Assembly (NCBI GenBank): GCA_023388385.1
Contig: JAEWGK010000119.1
Location: forward strand, 1-8,315
DNA from: Actinomycetes bacterium
GTDB lineage: Bacteria; Actinomycetota; Actinomycetes; Mycobacteriales; Mycobacteriaceae
DNA: 8,315 nt
Reading direction: 5' to 3'
Part shown: in pieces, positions 1 through 6,469 of the stretch
Layout: each line of letters opens with the position of its first letter
How positions within the stretch are numbered: position 1 is the stretch's first letter
Position numbers and translations under genes: made by a program
Notes under the pieces: model-generated
Databases searched by the model: none
Told to the model about the DNA's origin: nothing
What the model saw: only the letters and a program-made list of their open reading frames with translations

Positions 1-819
1 GCGCGGCTGCGCGACGGCGGCTGGGCCTGCACGCGCCTGGCCGTCACGGCCCGCTTCGGCGACGGGGAGGAGGTCGCGCGGACGTGGCGCTGCGCGGGTC
101 CCCTCACGGAGCGCGCCACCGCCGACCGGGTGCGGTGGCAGCTGGACGGGTGGCTGGGGTCGCGTGCCGCGTCCGGATCAGCGCGTGCCGCGGGTCCCGC
201 GGGAAAGCGTGACGACGCCCTGGGCGCCGGCGAACCCCGTGGCATCGTCGCCCTGGAGCTCGAGCCGCTGGACGTCCACGTCGCCGGGACGATCCGGGAG
301 GCGCTGTGGGGCGGCGCCGACGAGGCCTCCGAGCGGGCCGGCCGCGCCGCCGCGAGGGTGCAGGGGTTGCTGGGCCCGGATGCCGTCGTCACGCCCGTGG
401 ACGTGGGCGGGCGCGGCCCGGCCGAGCGGATCGCTCTGGTCCCGGCGGGCGAGCGCGCGCCCGCGAAGAGGGGGCCGTGGCCGGGGAGCGTGCCGCCGCC
501 GTCGCCGGCGATGGCCCCGGCGAGGGAGGCGCGGCATCCGTCGTCACGGGCGGCTCTCCTCGACGGCGCCGGGGAGCCGGTCACGGTGTCGGGGCGCGGC
601 ACCGTCAGCGGCGAACCCGCATGGCTGGAGCGCGGCGGGCGGCGGACCGCGGTGACGGCGTGGGCCGGTCCGTGGCCCGTCGACGAGCGGTGGTGGGCCG
701 CCGGCGGCGGGCGCCGGGCGGCGCGGATGCAGGTCGCCGTCGCGGGGTCCCGGGGCCCGGAGGCGCACCTGCTCATCGGCCACGCGGGCCGGTGGCGGGT
801 GGAGGGGACCTACCGGTGA
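1..819 (+). CDS. imuB: ImuB-like Y-family DNA polymerase homologue, C-terminal part (5' end outside window)
   Basis: The frame is open from base 1 to the TGA at 817-819, giving the last 272 residues. ImuB is a catalytically inactive Y-family polymerase homologue. In the SOS mutasome it bridges the sliding clamp, ImuA' and DnaE2 during translesion synthesis. Recognition rests on the C-terminal pattern of the family. The start (residues 1-52) reads like the little-finger region ending DRVRWQLDGWL. Residues about 108-152 contain RVQGLLGPDAVVTPV and GRGPAERIALVP. The end carries WAGPWPVDERWW (about 221-232) and a final GRWRVEGTY. A Pro/Ala-rich linker lies at about 150-180. The place where relatives have a QLxLWG clamp motif reads REALWG (99-104). 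The polymerase palm and fingers are outside the window, so inactivity of the catalytic site cannot be checked here. The gene runs convergently toward the lipoprotein gene, 46 bases away. Confidence 0.85.
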   Translation, partial: ARLRDGGWACTRLAVTARFGDGEEVARTWRCAGPLTERATADRVRWQLDGWLGSRAASGSARAAGPAGKRDDALGAGEPRGIVALELEPLDVHVAGTIREALWGGADEASERAGRAAARVQGLLGPDAVVTPVDVGGRGPAERIALVPAGERAPAKRGPWPGSVPPPSPAMAPAREARHPSSRAALLDGAGEPVTVSGRGTVSGEPAWLERGGRRTAVTAWAGPWPVDERWWAAGGGRRAARMQVAVAGSRGPEAHLLIGHAGRWRVEGTYR

Positions 820-822
820 AGC

Positions 823-849
823 CCGGCGGTGTCCGGCGGTGTCCGGCGG
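823..849. repeat. Short tandem repeat, 10-bp unit CCGGCGGTGT, about 2.7 copies
   Basis: Two exact copies (823-832 and 833-842) are followed by seven matching bases (843-849). They lie in the 46-base gap between the convergent imuB and lipoprotein genes. There is no inverted repeat or T-run, so it is not a recognisable terminator. It is probably replication slippage in GC-rich spacer DNA. Confidence 0.7.
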
Positions 850-865
850 GGTTCGGTGAGGCGTG

Positions 866-1630
866 CTATTCCGTCGCGTCCGACGTCTGGACGTCGACGA
901 TGATGCGCTGCGGATCATCGAGCTGGAAGACGCGGAACGGGCGGCGCTCGCCCTTGATCGAGATGACGTACTGCGCCTCGCCCTCGAACATGCCGACGCC
1001 CTTGACCTGCACGACGGCGCCGGTCTTCTCCGGGGACAGCGTGCCGACGGTGAGATCCTCGACGCCCAGCTCGAACGGGTAGCCGACGCCGGCGACGTAC
1101 AGCACCAGGGCCTGGTCGCCCGGGTGGGTGATCGGCATGCCGCGGCCCTGCTCGGCGGGGTTGGCCTCGTAGCCGGCGCGGTAGCCGGCCGTCGCGTCGC
1201 CGGAGAGCTCGATGACGATGCGGTCGTAGCCCTCGTGGGCGCCGGCGCGGACGTCGCGGATGGCCAGGTTGCCGCCGTCCTCCTCCTCCGACTGCAGGGA
1301 GAGGGAGAAGGCGGCGTCGGGCGCCTCGTCGTCGTCCAGTGCGACGTGGCCGCCCTGGTTGCCGGACTTCGCATCGGCGGATTCGGAGGTGGTCTCGGAC
1401 TCCGTCTCGGCGGCCGACTCCTCCTCGGTCGCGGTCTCCGATTCGGCCGAGGCGGAGGCCGTGGCGGCGTTGGCCTCGCGGAGGGAGACGGCGGAGCGGT
1501 TGTCCTGGCCGTCGCCCGACGCCCCCTCGCCGGAGGCGGTGCCGCATGCGGCGGCGAGGGCCAGGAGGCCCGCGGCCGCCGTGGCGGCGGCGATGCGCAG
1601 TGGTCGGCGGGTGCGGGGCAGGGTGTTCAT
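866..1630 (-). CDS. AMIN-like domain lipoprotein
   Basis: This encodes 254 residues and is predicted to be a surface lipoprotein of unknown function. The N-terminus has a basic stretch (RTRRPLR), a hydrophobic Ala/Leu segment (13-28) and Cys29 in a relaxed lipobox LAAAC, so lipidation and export are expected. Residues about 30-90 form a flexible linker, strongly enriched in Ser, Glu, Thr and Ala at 56-89. Residues about 121-250 resemble the actinobacterial AMIN-like domain: IRDVRAGAHEGYDRIVIEL (124-142), then a GYRAGYEANPAEQGRG stretch (149-164), and a closing FRVFQLDDPQRIIVDV (232-247), the usual AMIN ending. AMIN domains in other bacteria target proteins to the cell envelope; the role of this version is not established. 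The ATG at 1630 was chosen because a -10-like GATAAT lies 7 bases upstream and the signal peptide starts here. The longer open frame upstream overlaps the divergent gene and is not credible. Confidence 0.8.
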   Translation of the reverse strand: MNTLPRTRRPLRIAAATAAAGLLALAAACGTASGEGASGDGQDNRSAVSLREANAATASASAESETATEEESAAETESETTSESADAKSGNQGGHVALDDDEAPDAAFSLSLQSEEEDGGNLAIRDVRAGAHEGYDRIVIELSGDATAGYRAGYEANPAEQGRGMPITHPGDQALVLYVAGVGYPFELGVEDLTVGTLSPEKTGAVVQVKGVGMFEGEAQYVISIKGERRPFRVFQLDDPQRIIVDVQTSDATE

Positions 1631-1637
1631 GGCCCCG

Positions 1638-1667
1638 ATTATCCCGGAGAACAGCGCCGCCACGCAA
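1638..1667 (-). promoter_or_regulatory. Putative leaderless promoter of the AMIN-like lipoprotein gene
   Basis: On the minus strand, GATAAT (1643-1638) is a good -10 hexamer, with TTGCGT (1667-1662) as a weak -35 and an 18-base spacer. Only seven bases separate the hexamer from the ATG at 1630. Transcription would therefore start at or next to the start codon. No Shine-Dalgarno sequence is visible, which fits a leaderless mRNA. Confidence 0.55.
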
Positions 1668-1774
1668 CGAACGGGGCTGCTGGGGCCGGTGGGGCGGAGG
1701 ACGTCGTCACGCACGCGCCCTGCCGCACCGTGAACCCCGTGACCGGTTGGCGAGGGGCGGCGCCGCGGTGTTGT

Positions 1775-1780
1775 TAGGCT
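1775..1780 (+). promoter_or_regulatory. Putative extended -10 box, leaderless promoter of the Suc_Fer gene
   Basis: TAGGCT, preceded by TG one base upstream (TGTTAGGCT, 1772-1780), fits an extended -10. It ends seven bases before the ATG at 1788, which places the start of transcription on the start codon. There is no convincing -35 at 16-18 bases, and no Shine-Dalgarno before the ATG. Confidence 0.55.
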
Positions 1781-1787
1781 ATGCGCC

Positions 1788-2750
1788 ATGATCGATGCGA
1801 CCGGCGCCTGCTCCGACTCCTGCGCGCCGCTGCGTGCGCCGCGGAAGCGCCCGCCGCGGTGCTCCGATCTGTCGGAGGCGATGGGGGAGCCGCTGCCGGG
1901 CACTGCGAAACCGGCGCGACTGTTCATCGCGCTGGAGCATTCGTCGGGCTGGAGCCACGACATCCTCGACGGCGGCGTCTTCGGCGGCGAGGACACCGCG
2001 CGCATCGAGGCCTGGCTCGCCGAGCGCGGCGCCGCCCTGCAGCTCATCCGCCGCCCCGGACGCCTGGGGCAGATCGCGTGCGGGGGGCTCGCGGTCCTTG
2101 TGTCCCACTGCCCGCCCGACGTCGACGGGCCGGGCGGCGCGTGGCTGGAGGAACTCGTCGTCCCCGACCTTGACGCGCTGCTGGGCCTGGACATTCGCCT
2201 CGGGAGGCCGACGCCCGGCGCCCGTCGCGTCCATCATCCGGTGCTGCTCGTCTGCACGCACGGAAAGCGCGACGTGTGCTGCGCCGTCAAGGGCCGGCCG
2301 ATGGCGAAGTACGTCCACGACGTCTACCCGGGGCTCGTGTGGGAGACCAGCCACTCCAAGGGCCACCGATTCGCGCCGACGATGATCCTGCTGCCGGGCA
2401 ACTACAGCTACGGCCGCATCCCGCGCGAGGAGACTGTCCGCGTCCTCGAGGCCGCCGCCGAGGGGCGCCTCGACCCCGCCGGCTGCCGCGGCCGCGGCAC
2501 GTGGTCGCCGCAGGGGCAGGTCGCGGAGCTCGCCGTGCGCGCCGAGGTGGGCGCGTGGGGGCTTGACGACGTCGTCCGCGCCGTCCACGACCCCGGCGCC
2601 CCCGATCGCTGCGAGGTCGTCCTCGCTGACGGCCGCCGATTCCGCGTGGGCCTCGAGCGCACGGTGACCGAGGGGATCATCGCGAGCTGCGGCGACGAGC
2701 CTGGGCCGAAGAAGGGCTGGCGCGCCGTCGCCGTGGAGGAACTGGGGTAG
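1788..2750 (+). CDS. Sucrase/ferredoxin-like (Suc_Fer) family thioredoxin-fold [2Fe-2S] protein
   Basis: This encodes 320 residues, cytosolic, with no signal peptide. It belongs to the Suc_Fer-like family, recognised by three blocks: a Cys-containing start followed by GEPLPGTAKPARLFIALEH (33-51); CTHGKRDVCCAVKGRP (156-171); and ETSHSKGHRFAPTMILLPG (186-204). A final SCGDEP (300-305) also fits. Fungal relatives (Apd1, Aim32) carry a [2Fe-2S] cluster held by two Cys and the two His of an HxxxH motif. Here His189 and His193 form that motif, and Cys156, Cys164 and Cys165 are the Cys candidates, so a bis-histidinyl cluster is inferred. The N-terminus adds Cys8, Cys12 and Cys25. The name sucrase is historical and the physiological substrate is unknown; a redox or electron-transfer role is likely. 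The ATG at 1788 is supported by the -10 box just upstream. It is divergent from the lipoprotein gene and no partner gene is adjacent. Confidence 0.85.
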   Translation: MIDATGACSDSCAPLRAPRKRPPRCSDLSEAMGEPLPGTAKPARLFIALEHSSGWSHDILDGGVFGGEDTARIEAWLAERGAALQLIRRPGRLGQIACGGLAVLVSHCPPDVDGPGGAWLEELVVPDLDALLGLDIRLGRPTPGARRVHHPVLLVCTHGKRDVCCAVKGRPMAKYVHDVYPGLVWETSHSKGHRFAPTMILLPGNYSYGRIPREETVRVLEAAAEGRLDPAGCRGRGTWSPQGQVAELAVRAEVGAWGLDDVVRAVHDPGAPDRCEVVLADGRRFRVGLERTVTEGIIASCGDEPGPKKGWRAVAVEELG

Positions 2751-2792
2751 GGCACGGGGCGTGCACGCCGACCCGGGCTTGGGGCGTCGTCG

Positions 2793-2826
2793 CGCGACGG
2801 GTGCTGACGCGCGACGGGTGCTGACG
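2793..2826. repeat. Perfect tandem duplication of a 17-bp unit
   Basis: CGCGACGGGTGCTGACG occurs twice back to back (2793-2809 and 2810-2826), followed by a degenerate CGGCGAC. It lies in the 203-base non-coding stretch between the Suc_Fer and DUF222 genes. The same stretch holds two 12-bp perfect palindromes (2758-2769 and 2788-2799), neither with a loop or T-run. No function is evident. Confidence 0.75.
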
Positions 2827-2866
2827 CGGCGACTGTGGCACGTTTCCGCAGGATGCGTCACCGGGA

Positions 2867-2894
2867 GTTCATCTGAACGTCGGGTGATGTTCAC
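2867..2894. promoter_or_regulatory. Cluster of inverted GTTCA/TGAAC half-sites upstream of the DUF222 gene
   Basis: GTTCA (2867-2871) and TGAAC (2874-2878) form a tight palindrome with a 2-base centre. A second GTTCA (2889-2893) lies 22 bases, about two helical turns, from the first. GTGA-TGT-TCAC (2884-2894) is a further small palindrome. The cluster ends at the -35 of the DUF222 promoter, so it is placed like an operator. The protein that would bind is unknown. Confidence 0.3.
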
Positions 2895-2922
2895 TTGCAG
2901 CATCGAACGTGCGTGCTAAGAT
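2895..2922 (+). promoter_or_regulatory. Promoter of the DUF222/HNH gene
   Basis: TTGCAG (2895-2900), a 16-base spacer and TAAGAT (2917-2922) preceded by TGC give an extended -10 promoter. Transcription would start near 2929. That rules out the in-frame starts at 2909 and 2921 on this transcript and favours GTG 2954. Confidence 0.6.
2903..2918. promoter_or_regulatory. LexA-like (SOS box) candidate in the DUF222 promoter
   Basis: TCGAAC-GTGC-GTGCTA compares with the actinobacterial SOS box TCGAAC-N4-GTTCGA. The left half is perfect and the right half matches at 4 of 6 positions. It lies between the -35 and -10, where LexA would block transcription. In Mycobacterium tuberculosis several 13E12-family (DUF222/HNH) genes are reported LexA targets, which makes the site plausible. 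It is weaker than the dnaE2 box. Confidence 0.4.
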
Positions 2923-2940
2923 GGGGTCATCGGAATCGGG

Positions 2941-2945
2941 GGAGG
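2941..2945 (+). promoter_or_regulatory. Ribosome binding site deciding the GTG start of the DUF222 gene
   Basis: GGAGG, inside a purine run GGGGGAGG (2938-2945), lies eight bases before GTG 2954. It is the only good Shine-Dalgarno near the possible starts. Confidence 0.65.
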
Positions 2946-2953
2946 TGAATCCG

Positions 2954-4654
2954 GTGGGGGATGGCGACGGACGTGCGCGGGGAGACCGCGTCGAGGCGCT
3001 GCACGCGGCGATCGTGGCGTTCGCCAAGGCGGTCGACGGCCTGGTGGAGCTCGAGCATGCGTGGGAGGACGTGCCGCGCGGTGACCGCGACGGCGTGTAC
3101 CGGGAGCTCGAGCGCGCCCGGTCGCGTCTGTCCATCGCCGACGCCGGGTACCTCGCGTCGCGCGGCATCAACGGCATCGTGCGCGAGACCGATCGCACGG
3201 TCGGGGACCTCGCCCACGGAGCGCACCTGTCGCGTGCGGAGGCCCGCCGCCGCATCCGCTCCGCGCGCCGCATCCAGGACGAGGACGCGGTGCCGGGGCA
3301 CTTCGGGCGCGCCCGCGACCGGCTGATGCCCGAGGTCCGCGAGCGCATCGCGGCGGGCGTGGCGGGCGCGGACGCGGTGGAGATCATCGACCGGGAGCTG
3401 GACAAGCTGCCCGCTTCCGCCGATGGGCTCGTGCGGAAGGCCGACCCCCACATCGCAGCGCTCCTCGGGCAGGTGGAGGTCGACGACCTGCGGGCCCTCG
3501 GCTCCATGCTGCGCGCGATGCTGCAGCTCGACGACCCGTACACAGACGAGGACCGCGCCCGCCGCCGAGGCCTCCACATGTCCGGCCCGGACCCCGACAA
3601 CATGCGCCGCCTGAGCGGGTGGGTGACGCCCGAGTTCGCGGCCATGATCCAGCGGCTCTGGGCCGACCATGCGAGGCCGGGATCGCTGCTGCCGGAGGGC
3701 ACGCCGCCCGCAGCCGATTTCCGCAGCGCGTCCCAGCGCCGCCATGACGCGCTCCTGGCCGCCGTCGGCGCGGGGTACCGCCCCGCGTGGGCGGACGGGG
3801 AGCCCGGTTCGCCCGATGCGCGTGACGACGGATCCTCGCCCGTCAACCCCGGCGGCGATGCCGCGGCCGTCGGCCCGGACCTCGCGCCCCGGCCGCCCGT
3901 CGAGCCGCTTCGGCCTGGCCGCGGGGCGGGCAGCATCGTCGCCGTCGTCGGTGTCGCGGAGCTCGCGGCGCGCGCCGGGGTGGCCGTCACCGACGTGGGG
4001 ACGACAATCAGCGTGCCCGAGGCGCTGAGGATGGCGTCGCCGGCCAACGTGTTCCTGTCGGTCCTCGACGCCCGCGGCTGCACGATGTGGTTCGGCCGGG
4101 CACGCCGCACGGCGTCGCTGGCGCAGTACCTGGCTCTGTGCGCCGAGGAGGGCTGCTCCACCGCGCCGGGCACCGGTTCTCCGCCGGCGTCGTGCGACGT
4201 CCATCACGTGCACGCGTGGTCGAATGGTGGGGGAACCGACATCCGGAACCTCACGCTCGTCGACCGGCGCCTCCACGGCATGATCGACGACGATGCCGCC
4301 GACCCCCGGCGCTGGTGGACCCGCCCCGGCCCCGACGCCGGGGCGAAGGCGCCGGGCGCACCGCCTGGTGCGTCTCCCTGCGATCCGCCGCCGCCCAGCA
4401 GCTCGCCGCCGCCCACGCCGGCGATGCCCTCCGGCGTGTCCGCAGGCCCGGGGTCTCCGGGGAAGGTTCACTGGATACCGCCCTCGGACGTCGATCCGCG
4501 GCGGAGACCCCGCGTGAACGCGCACCCGCTCGCCTGGATGGCGCGGGGTGCACAGGAGCGCAGGGAGCACCGGATGTGGGCCCGGCGCCAGGCCATCATC
4601 GAGGAGCTCCGCGCCGCGCGGGAGAAGGATGAATCCCGAGGGGCGGACCGGTGA
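2954..4654 (+). CDS. DUF222 / HNH endonuclease family (13E12-type) protein
   Basis: This encodes 566 residues from GTG 2954. That start is chosen because GGAGG lies eight bases upstream and the promoter's -10 overlaps the alternatives at 2909 and 2921. Residues about 15-275 form the helical DUF222 region. About 280-325 is a Gly/Pro/Asp-rich linker. A C-terminal HNH (beta-beta-alpha-metal) module lies at about 394-446: Cys396 and Cys401, Cys414, His417-His418, Asn432 and His441, with W423 and a GGG turn in the usual places. In typical relatives the third Cys follows more closely and the end reads LCxxHH. Here the Cys spacing is about six residues longer and the end reads VDRRLH, so one structural metal ligand appears lost. 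A Pro/Ser-rich tail and a charged helix (about 530-566) follow. The family is abundant in actinobacteria and resembles mycobacterial REP13E12 proteins. DNA cleavage is inferred from the HNH motif; the biological role is unknown. It converges on metI, 20 bases away. Confidence 0.8.
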   Translation: MGDGDGRARGDRVEALHAAIVAFAKAVDGLVELEHAWEDVPRGDRDGVYRELERARSRLSIADAGYLASRGINGIVRETDRTVGDLAHGAHLSRAEARRRIRSARRIQDEDAVPGHFGRARDRLMPEVRERIAAGVAGADAVEIIDRELDKLPASADGLVRKADPHIAALLGQVEVDDLRALGSMLRAMLQLDDPYTDEDRARRRGLHMSGPDPDNMRRLSGWVTPEFAAMIQRLWADHARPGSLLPEGTPPAADFRSASQRRHDALLAAVGAGYRPAWADGEPGSPDARDDGSSPVNPGGDAAAVGPDLAPRPPVEPLRPGRGAGSIVAVVGVAELAARAGVAVTDVGTTISVPEALRMASPANVFLSVLDARGCTMWFGRARRTASLAQYLALCAEEGCSTAPGTGSPPASCDVHHVHAWSNGGGTDIRNLTLVDRRLHGMIDDDAADPRRWWTRPGPDAGAKAPGAPPGASPCDPPPPSSSPPPTPAMPSGVSAGPGSPGKVHWIPPSDVDPRRRPRVNAHPLAWMARGAQERREHRMWARRQAIIEELRAAREKDESRGADR

Positions 4655-4674
4655 TCGCGGCCGGGCCGACGCCG

Positions 4675-5376
4675 TCAGCGGCGCATGACCTTCTTCGCCA
4701 GCCAGTTGCCCAGCAGCTGGGCCATCTGGACGATGATGATGATCACCACGGTCGCGACCAGCGTGACGTTCCAGTCGAACGCCTGGTAGCCGTACGTGAT
4801 GGCGAAGTTGCCCAAGCCTCCGCCGCCGATGTAGCCGGCCATCGCCGACATGTCGACGACCGCGATGAACGCGAACGTGTAGCCCAGGATCAGCGGTCCC
4901 AGGGCCTCGGGGATGATGACCGTGCGGATGACCCGCCACGGCCCGGCGCCCATCGCGCGGGCGGCCTCGATGACGCCGGGATCGATGGACATGAGGTTCT
5001 GCTCCACCAGGCGAGCGATGGCGAATGTCGCCGCGATGGACATGACGAACAGCGCCGCCTCGGTGCCGATGGTCGTGCCGACGACCTTCACCGTCAGCGG
5101 GCCGATGGCCGTCACGAGGATGATGAACGGAATCGGCCGCACCAGGTTGATGATGAAGTTCAGCAGCGCGTGGACCGGGCGGTTCGACAGGACGCCGCCG
5201 GTGCGGGTGGTGTACAGCAGCACGCCGATGGTGCCGCCGACGAGCCCGCCGATGATCATCGCCAGGATGACCATGTACAGGGTCTGCAGGAACGCCTCGC
5301 CCAGCATGGGGGAGAGGCTGTCCCAGTTCGTGTTCTTGTCCGACACGGACGGCAGGGAGTTCAGGAAATCGGCCAT
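4675..5376 (-). CDS. metI: Methionine ABC transporter permease MetI
   Basis: This encodes 233 residues and is the membrane permease of the MetNI-Q methionine importer; two copies normally pair with a MetN dimer. The segments about 33-55, 73-97, 104-122, 163-184 and 204-223 are hydrophobic, as expected for a five-helix MetI. The cytoplasmic EAA loop that docks on the ATPase is clear: EAARAMGAGPWRVIRTVIIP (137-156). LVRPIPFIILVTAIGPLT (78-95) and a GYIGGGGLGN stretch (181-190) are typical of the D-methionine permease group. The gene is the last of metQ-metN-metI. Its ATG follows the metN TGA after a single base. A strong Shine-Dalgarno (GGAGGAGGTG, 5393-5384) lies inside the metN end, so translational coupling is likely. 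It ends 20 bases from the convergent DUF222 gene, with no clear terminator between. Confidence 0.93.
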   Translation of the reverse strand: MADFLNSLPSVSDKNTNWDSLSPMLGEAFLQTLYMVILAMIIGGLVGGTIGVLLYTTRTGGVLSNRPVHALLNFIINLVRPIPFIILVTAIGPLTVKVVGTTIGTEAALFVMSIAATFAIARLVEQNLMSIDPGVIEAARAMGAGPWRVIRTVIIPEALGPLILGYTFAFIAVVDMSAMAGYIGGGGLGNFAITYGYQAFDWNVTLVATVVIIIIVQMAQLLGNWLAKKVMRR

Positions 5377-5377
5377 G

Positions 5378-6469
5378 TCAGCGCACCTCCTCCACCTCGG
5401 TCAGGCGGGCGACGCCGGCGACGGCGGCGTCCACGTCGTCCTTCGCGCCGGTCAGGCGCAGGGTCAGGCGTCCGAAGCTCGTCGCCTGCAGCGACGTCAC
5501 GGCACCGTGGGCCACGGTCGCGGTCACGCCGCGGTCGCGGGCGACGGCCAGCAGCTCGCCAAGGTCGACGCCGTCGCCGACGACGGTGGTGATGAGGCGG
5601 CCGTGGGCGTCGTCACGCGATCCGGATGCGGCGGCGACGCCCTCGAGCAGCGACTCGCGTTCGCGGCCCGTGGGCAGGTCGCGCATCGCCATGTCGGCGA
5701 AGCGGCGGCCGGTCTCGGTCGCCGGGTGCGCGAAGATGTCGCGGACGGGGCCGGACTCCATGACGCGGCCGCCCTCCATGACGGCGACCTGGTCGGCGAT
5801 GGCCCGGATGACGGACATGTCGTGGGTGATGAGCACGATGGTCGTCCCCAGCTCCCGGTTGATGCGGCGCAGCAGGCCCAGCACGTCGCGGGTGGTCTCG
5901 GGGTCGAGGGCGGAGGTCGCCTCATCGGCGAGCAGCAGCGACGGGCTCGTCGCCAGCGCGCGGGCGATGCCGACCCGCTGCTTCTGGCCGCCGGAGAGCT
6001 GCTCCGGGTAGCTGCGGCCCTTGTCGGACAGGCCGACGAAGTCGAGCAGCTCCTCGACGCGGCGCTTCCGCTCGGCCTTGTCCATGCCCGCCAGCTCCAG
6101 CGGGTAGGCGATGTTGCCGGCCGCGGTGCGGGAGCCGAACAGGTTGAAGTGCTGGAAGATCATGCCGATGTCGGAGCGCAGCGGGCGCAGCTTCCGCTCG
6201 GGCAGGCCGGAGATGGTGCGGCCGCCGACGACGACATCGCCGGAGGTCGGGGTCTCCAGGCCGTTGATCATGCGGATGAGCGTCGACTTGCCTGCGCCGG
6301 AGTAGCCGATGACGCCGAGGATCTCGCCCGGGGCGACGGACAGCGTCACGTCGTCGAGCGCGCGGACGCCGTCCTTGCCGAAGACCTTGGTGACGCCGCG
6401 GAACTCGAGGGCCGGCTGCGCGCCGCCGCTTGCGGGGTTGCCGCTGCCCACGGCGCTACTGCTGCTCAT
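5378..6469 (-). CDS. metN: Methionine ABC transporter ATP-binding protein MetN
   Basis: This encodes 363 residues and is the ATPase that drives methionine import through MetI. The ABC motifs are intact: Walker [10 protein letters not shown] (55-63), Q-loop Gln106 in FQHFNLFG, signature LSGGQ (158-162), Walker B LLLADE (178-183), D-loop SALD (186-189) and H-loop His216. GYSGAGKST and QHFNLF are characteristic of MetN. Residues about 285-360 match a C-terminal NIL domain, which in MetN binds methionine and shuts the transporter when the cell is replete (transinhibition). Residues 1-20 form a Ser/Gly-rich extension, largely because the start overlaps the metQ 3' end by 14 bases in another frame. 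The Shine-Dalgarno is weak (GAGAAG), so translation probably depends on coupling to metQ. Confidence 0.93.
   Translation of the reverse strand: MSSSSAVGSGNPASGGAQPALEFRGVTKVFGKDGVRALDDVTLSVAPGEILGVIGYSGAGKSTLIRMINGLETPTSGDVVVGGRTISGLPERKLRPLRSDIGMIFQHFNLFGSRTAAGNIAYPLELAGMDKAERKRRVEELLDFVGLSDKGRSYPEQLSGGQKQRVGIARALATSPSLLLADEATSALDPETTRDVLGLLRRINRELGTTIVLITHDMSVIRAIADQVAVMEGGRVMESGPVRDIFAHPATETGRRFADMAMRDLPTGRERESLLEGVAAASGSRDDAHGRLITTVVGDGVDLGELLAVARDRGVTATVAHGAVTSLQATSFGRLTLRLTGAKDDVDAAVAGVARLTEVEEVR

Noticed and set aside
863..1777. Plus-strand open frame of 304 codons opposite the lipoprotein gene
   Set aside because: Gly/Ala/Val-rich shadow with no family resemblance; the minus-strand frame has a signal peptide, lipobox and AMIN-like domain.
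1631..2194. N-terminal extension of the AMIN-like lipoprotein frame to 442 codons
   Set aside because: It would place the signal peptide and lipobox in mid-protein and overlap the Suc_Fer gene and both promoters.
2758..2799. Two 12-bp perfect palindromes (2758-2769 and 2788-2799) as a terminator for the Suc_Fer gene
   Set aside because: They lack a loop and a T-run, and such palindromes arise easily in DNA this rich in GC.
2909..2923. GTG 2909 or ATG 2921 as the start of the DUF222 protein
   Set aside because: Both overlap the predicted LexA-like site or the -10 box and have no Shine-Dalgarno; GTG 2954 has GGAGG at eight bases.
2869..4939. Long open frames on the minus strand opposite the DUF222/HNH gene (up to 670 codons)
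   Set aside because: They are Arg/Ala/Gly-rich shadow frames typical of high-GC DNA, match no family, and overlap a recognisable gene over its full length.
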